NCBI RefSeq assembly: GCF_002896965.1
Contig: NZ_LYMM01000039.1
Span: 1 to 64,000 of the forward strand
Reading direction: 5' to 3'
Source: Novosphingobium guangzhouense
GTDB lineage: Bacteria > Pseudomonadota > Alphaproteobacteria > Sphingomonadales > Sphingomonadaceae
DNA length: 64,000 bases
Both the position numbers and the translations under genes were made by a program. The notes beneath the pieces are model-generated. The model was not told where the DNA came from, ran no database searches, and saw only the letters and a program-made list of their open reading frames with translations. Below are positions 63,407 to 64,000 of this stretch, one piece after another (within the stretch, counting starts at the first letter, position 1; each line of letters opens with the position of its first letter).

Positions 63407-64000
63407 TGGCAAAGGGCATCCCCTTCCCCGAGGCTAACGTCGTCCTGCGCGCGCCGACGCCCGAGGATGCGGCGGCTGGCACGGTCTATGACCTGCACGT
63501 CCACCGGTACCGCGATCTCGACGGCAACCCGAACTGCATCAGCAAGTGGCAGTTCGCACCCGACGAACTGGCGGGCGTCGTAGCGAATGGTGGCGTCTTC
63601 TGGTTTCACGCCTGGGGCGCGACGCATCCGCCCGTCGGCATCGAGGGAGCAAACCCGTTCGTGCGCGCCACGGTCGCGGGAGAAGGCGAAGACCTCGCTG
63701 CCGAGCAGGACAAGCGGCGGCTGGCGCTGATCGAGCGAATCGGCACTGCCGCGGACCTTATGGACGGCAAGCCGCTGGAGGGTGAGCTCGGCGACGTCGC
63801 CTATGATCTGCTCCGGCAGGCGGCGGCGCAGCTATCTAGTGATCGCCAGCGCATCGCGGCTGCGCAAGCGGCCGTGGCCGCCGAGGTAGAGGAGCACCCC
63901 AGCGCAAGGGATTATCGCAACCGGCTCGAGCGTGCCGAGGCGGAGTGCGCGGAGGTGCGCGCGAAGGCGGCGGAGTTGGAAGCCGACAAGGCGCGGCTGG
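63406..64000 (+). CDS. uncharacterised phage-like protein with coiled-coil end (partial)
   Basis: At least 198 codons run off the right edge with no stop. The start overlaps the DHH stop (TGATG). The N-terminal ~90 residues (KGIPFPEANVVLRAPTPEDA, then VYDLHVHRYRDLDGNPNC) form a compact Trp-containing domain with KWQF and FWFHAW; from about residue 105 the sequence is a Glu/Ala/Arg-rich coiled coil. I do not recognise the family. Confidence 0.72.
   Translation, partial: MAKGIPFPEANVVLRAPTPEDAAAGTVYDLHVHRYRDLDGNPNCISKWQFAPDELAGVVANGGVFWFHAWGATHPPVGIEGANPFVRATVAGEGEDLAAEQDKRRLALIERIGTAADLMDGKPLEGELGDVAYDLLRQAAAQLSSDRQRIAAAQAAVAAEVEEHPSARDYRNRLERAEAECAEVRAKAAELEADKARL

Larger units (their letters stand above)
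62185..64000. mobile_element. left part of an integrated element (prophage or integrative island), continues past the edge
   Basis: Starts at the truncated tRNA-Val and contains two tightly linked plus-strand genes of phage-like type with a TGATG overlap. No integrase is in view; it would lie further right, where an intact tRNA-Val(TAC) should also be found. Extent and type cannot be seen. The boundary is placed at the end of tRNA similarity and is approximate. Confidence 0.65.

Noticed and set aside
62237..63412. 391-codon minus-strand frame over the DHH gene
   Set aside because: Antisense to a protein with complete DHH/DHHA1 motifs and a clear ribosome site.

Overview
The window looks like chromosomal DNA from a high-GC alphaproteobacterium, most likely a sphingomonad (Novosphingobium or Sphingobium type). 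Pointers are a GapR/DUF2312 protein, a DUF1244 protein, the N-terminal KLSACAAGCAVIGGGAVHVAE-type leader on a PEP-CTERM-like protein, a dense CoA-ester and SDR catabolic gene content, and a flagellar operon ordered as in this group. No database search was run, so the genus is an inference.

From 1 to 17.3 kb lies a flagellar locus. A flagellin gene leaves the left edge on the minus strand. It is divergent from a sigma-54 activator followed by fliE-F-G-H-I-J-K-L-M-N-O-P-Q-R-flhB and then fliD-fliS and a response-regulator/LuxR protein. These encode the MS ring and rotor, the export ATPase complex, the export gate, hook-length control, the filament cap and its chaperone. Several junctions carry short tandem duplications, often with a 17-bp period, and FliM lacks the usual N-terminal CheY-docking motif.

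From 17.5 to 30.5 kb is an accessory catabolic region: alpha/beta hydrolase, aminotransferase, aldo/keto reductase, SnoaL-like protein, three SDRs, a VOC protein, a LuxR regulator, and an operon of flavin monooxygenase, sulfotransferase, TIM-barrel enzyme and DUF1214 protein. Substrates cannot be read from sequence. From 30.4 to 37 kb are surface functions: a GT2-GtrA-membrane protein operon, a TPR/O-GlcNAc-transferase-like protein and a Ser/Thr/Gly-rich PEP-CTERM-like protein.

From 37.1 to 45.5 kb are core genes: ruvC-ruvA-ruvB with yebC, a YbjQ protein, a CPBP protease, gapR, sugE, a DUF1244 protein, pyruvate kinase, a YggS PLP protein and a thiamine phosphate synthase-like protein. From 45.5 to 54.4 kb two divergent operons form a CoA-ester catabolic locus. 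The minus operon has acyl-CoA dehydrogenase, CitE-like lyase, CoA-transferase and enoyl-CoA hydratase. The plus operon has CaiB/BaiF CoA-transferase, a TPP enzyme and aldehyde dehydrogenase.

From 54.5 to 61.4 kb is a metal or ligand uptake set: DUF2946 protein, TonB-dependent receptor, PepSY membrane protein with a His/Met-rich loop, and a convergent lipoprotein with three TbpB-like repeats. After an intact tRNA-Thr(CGT) at 61.9 kb comes a 5'-truncated tRNA-Val(TAC) at 62.13-62.18 kb. This is the signature of an integrated element. The DHH phosphoesterase and coiled-coil gene beyond it look like phage cargo, and the element runs off the right edge. I saw no rRNA, CRISPR array or transposase.
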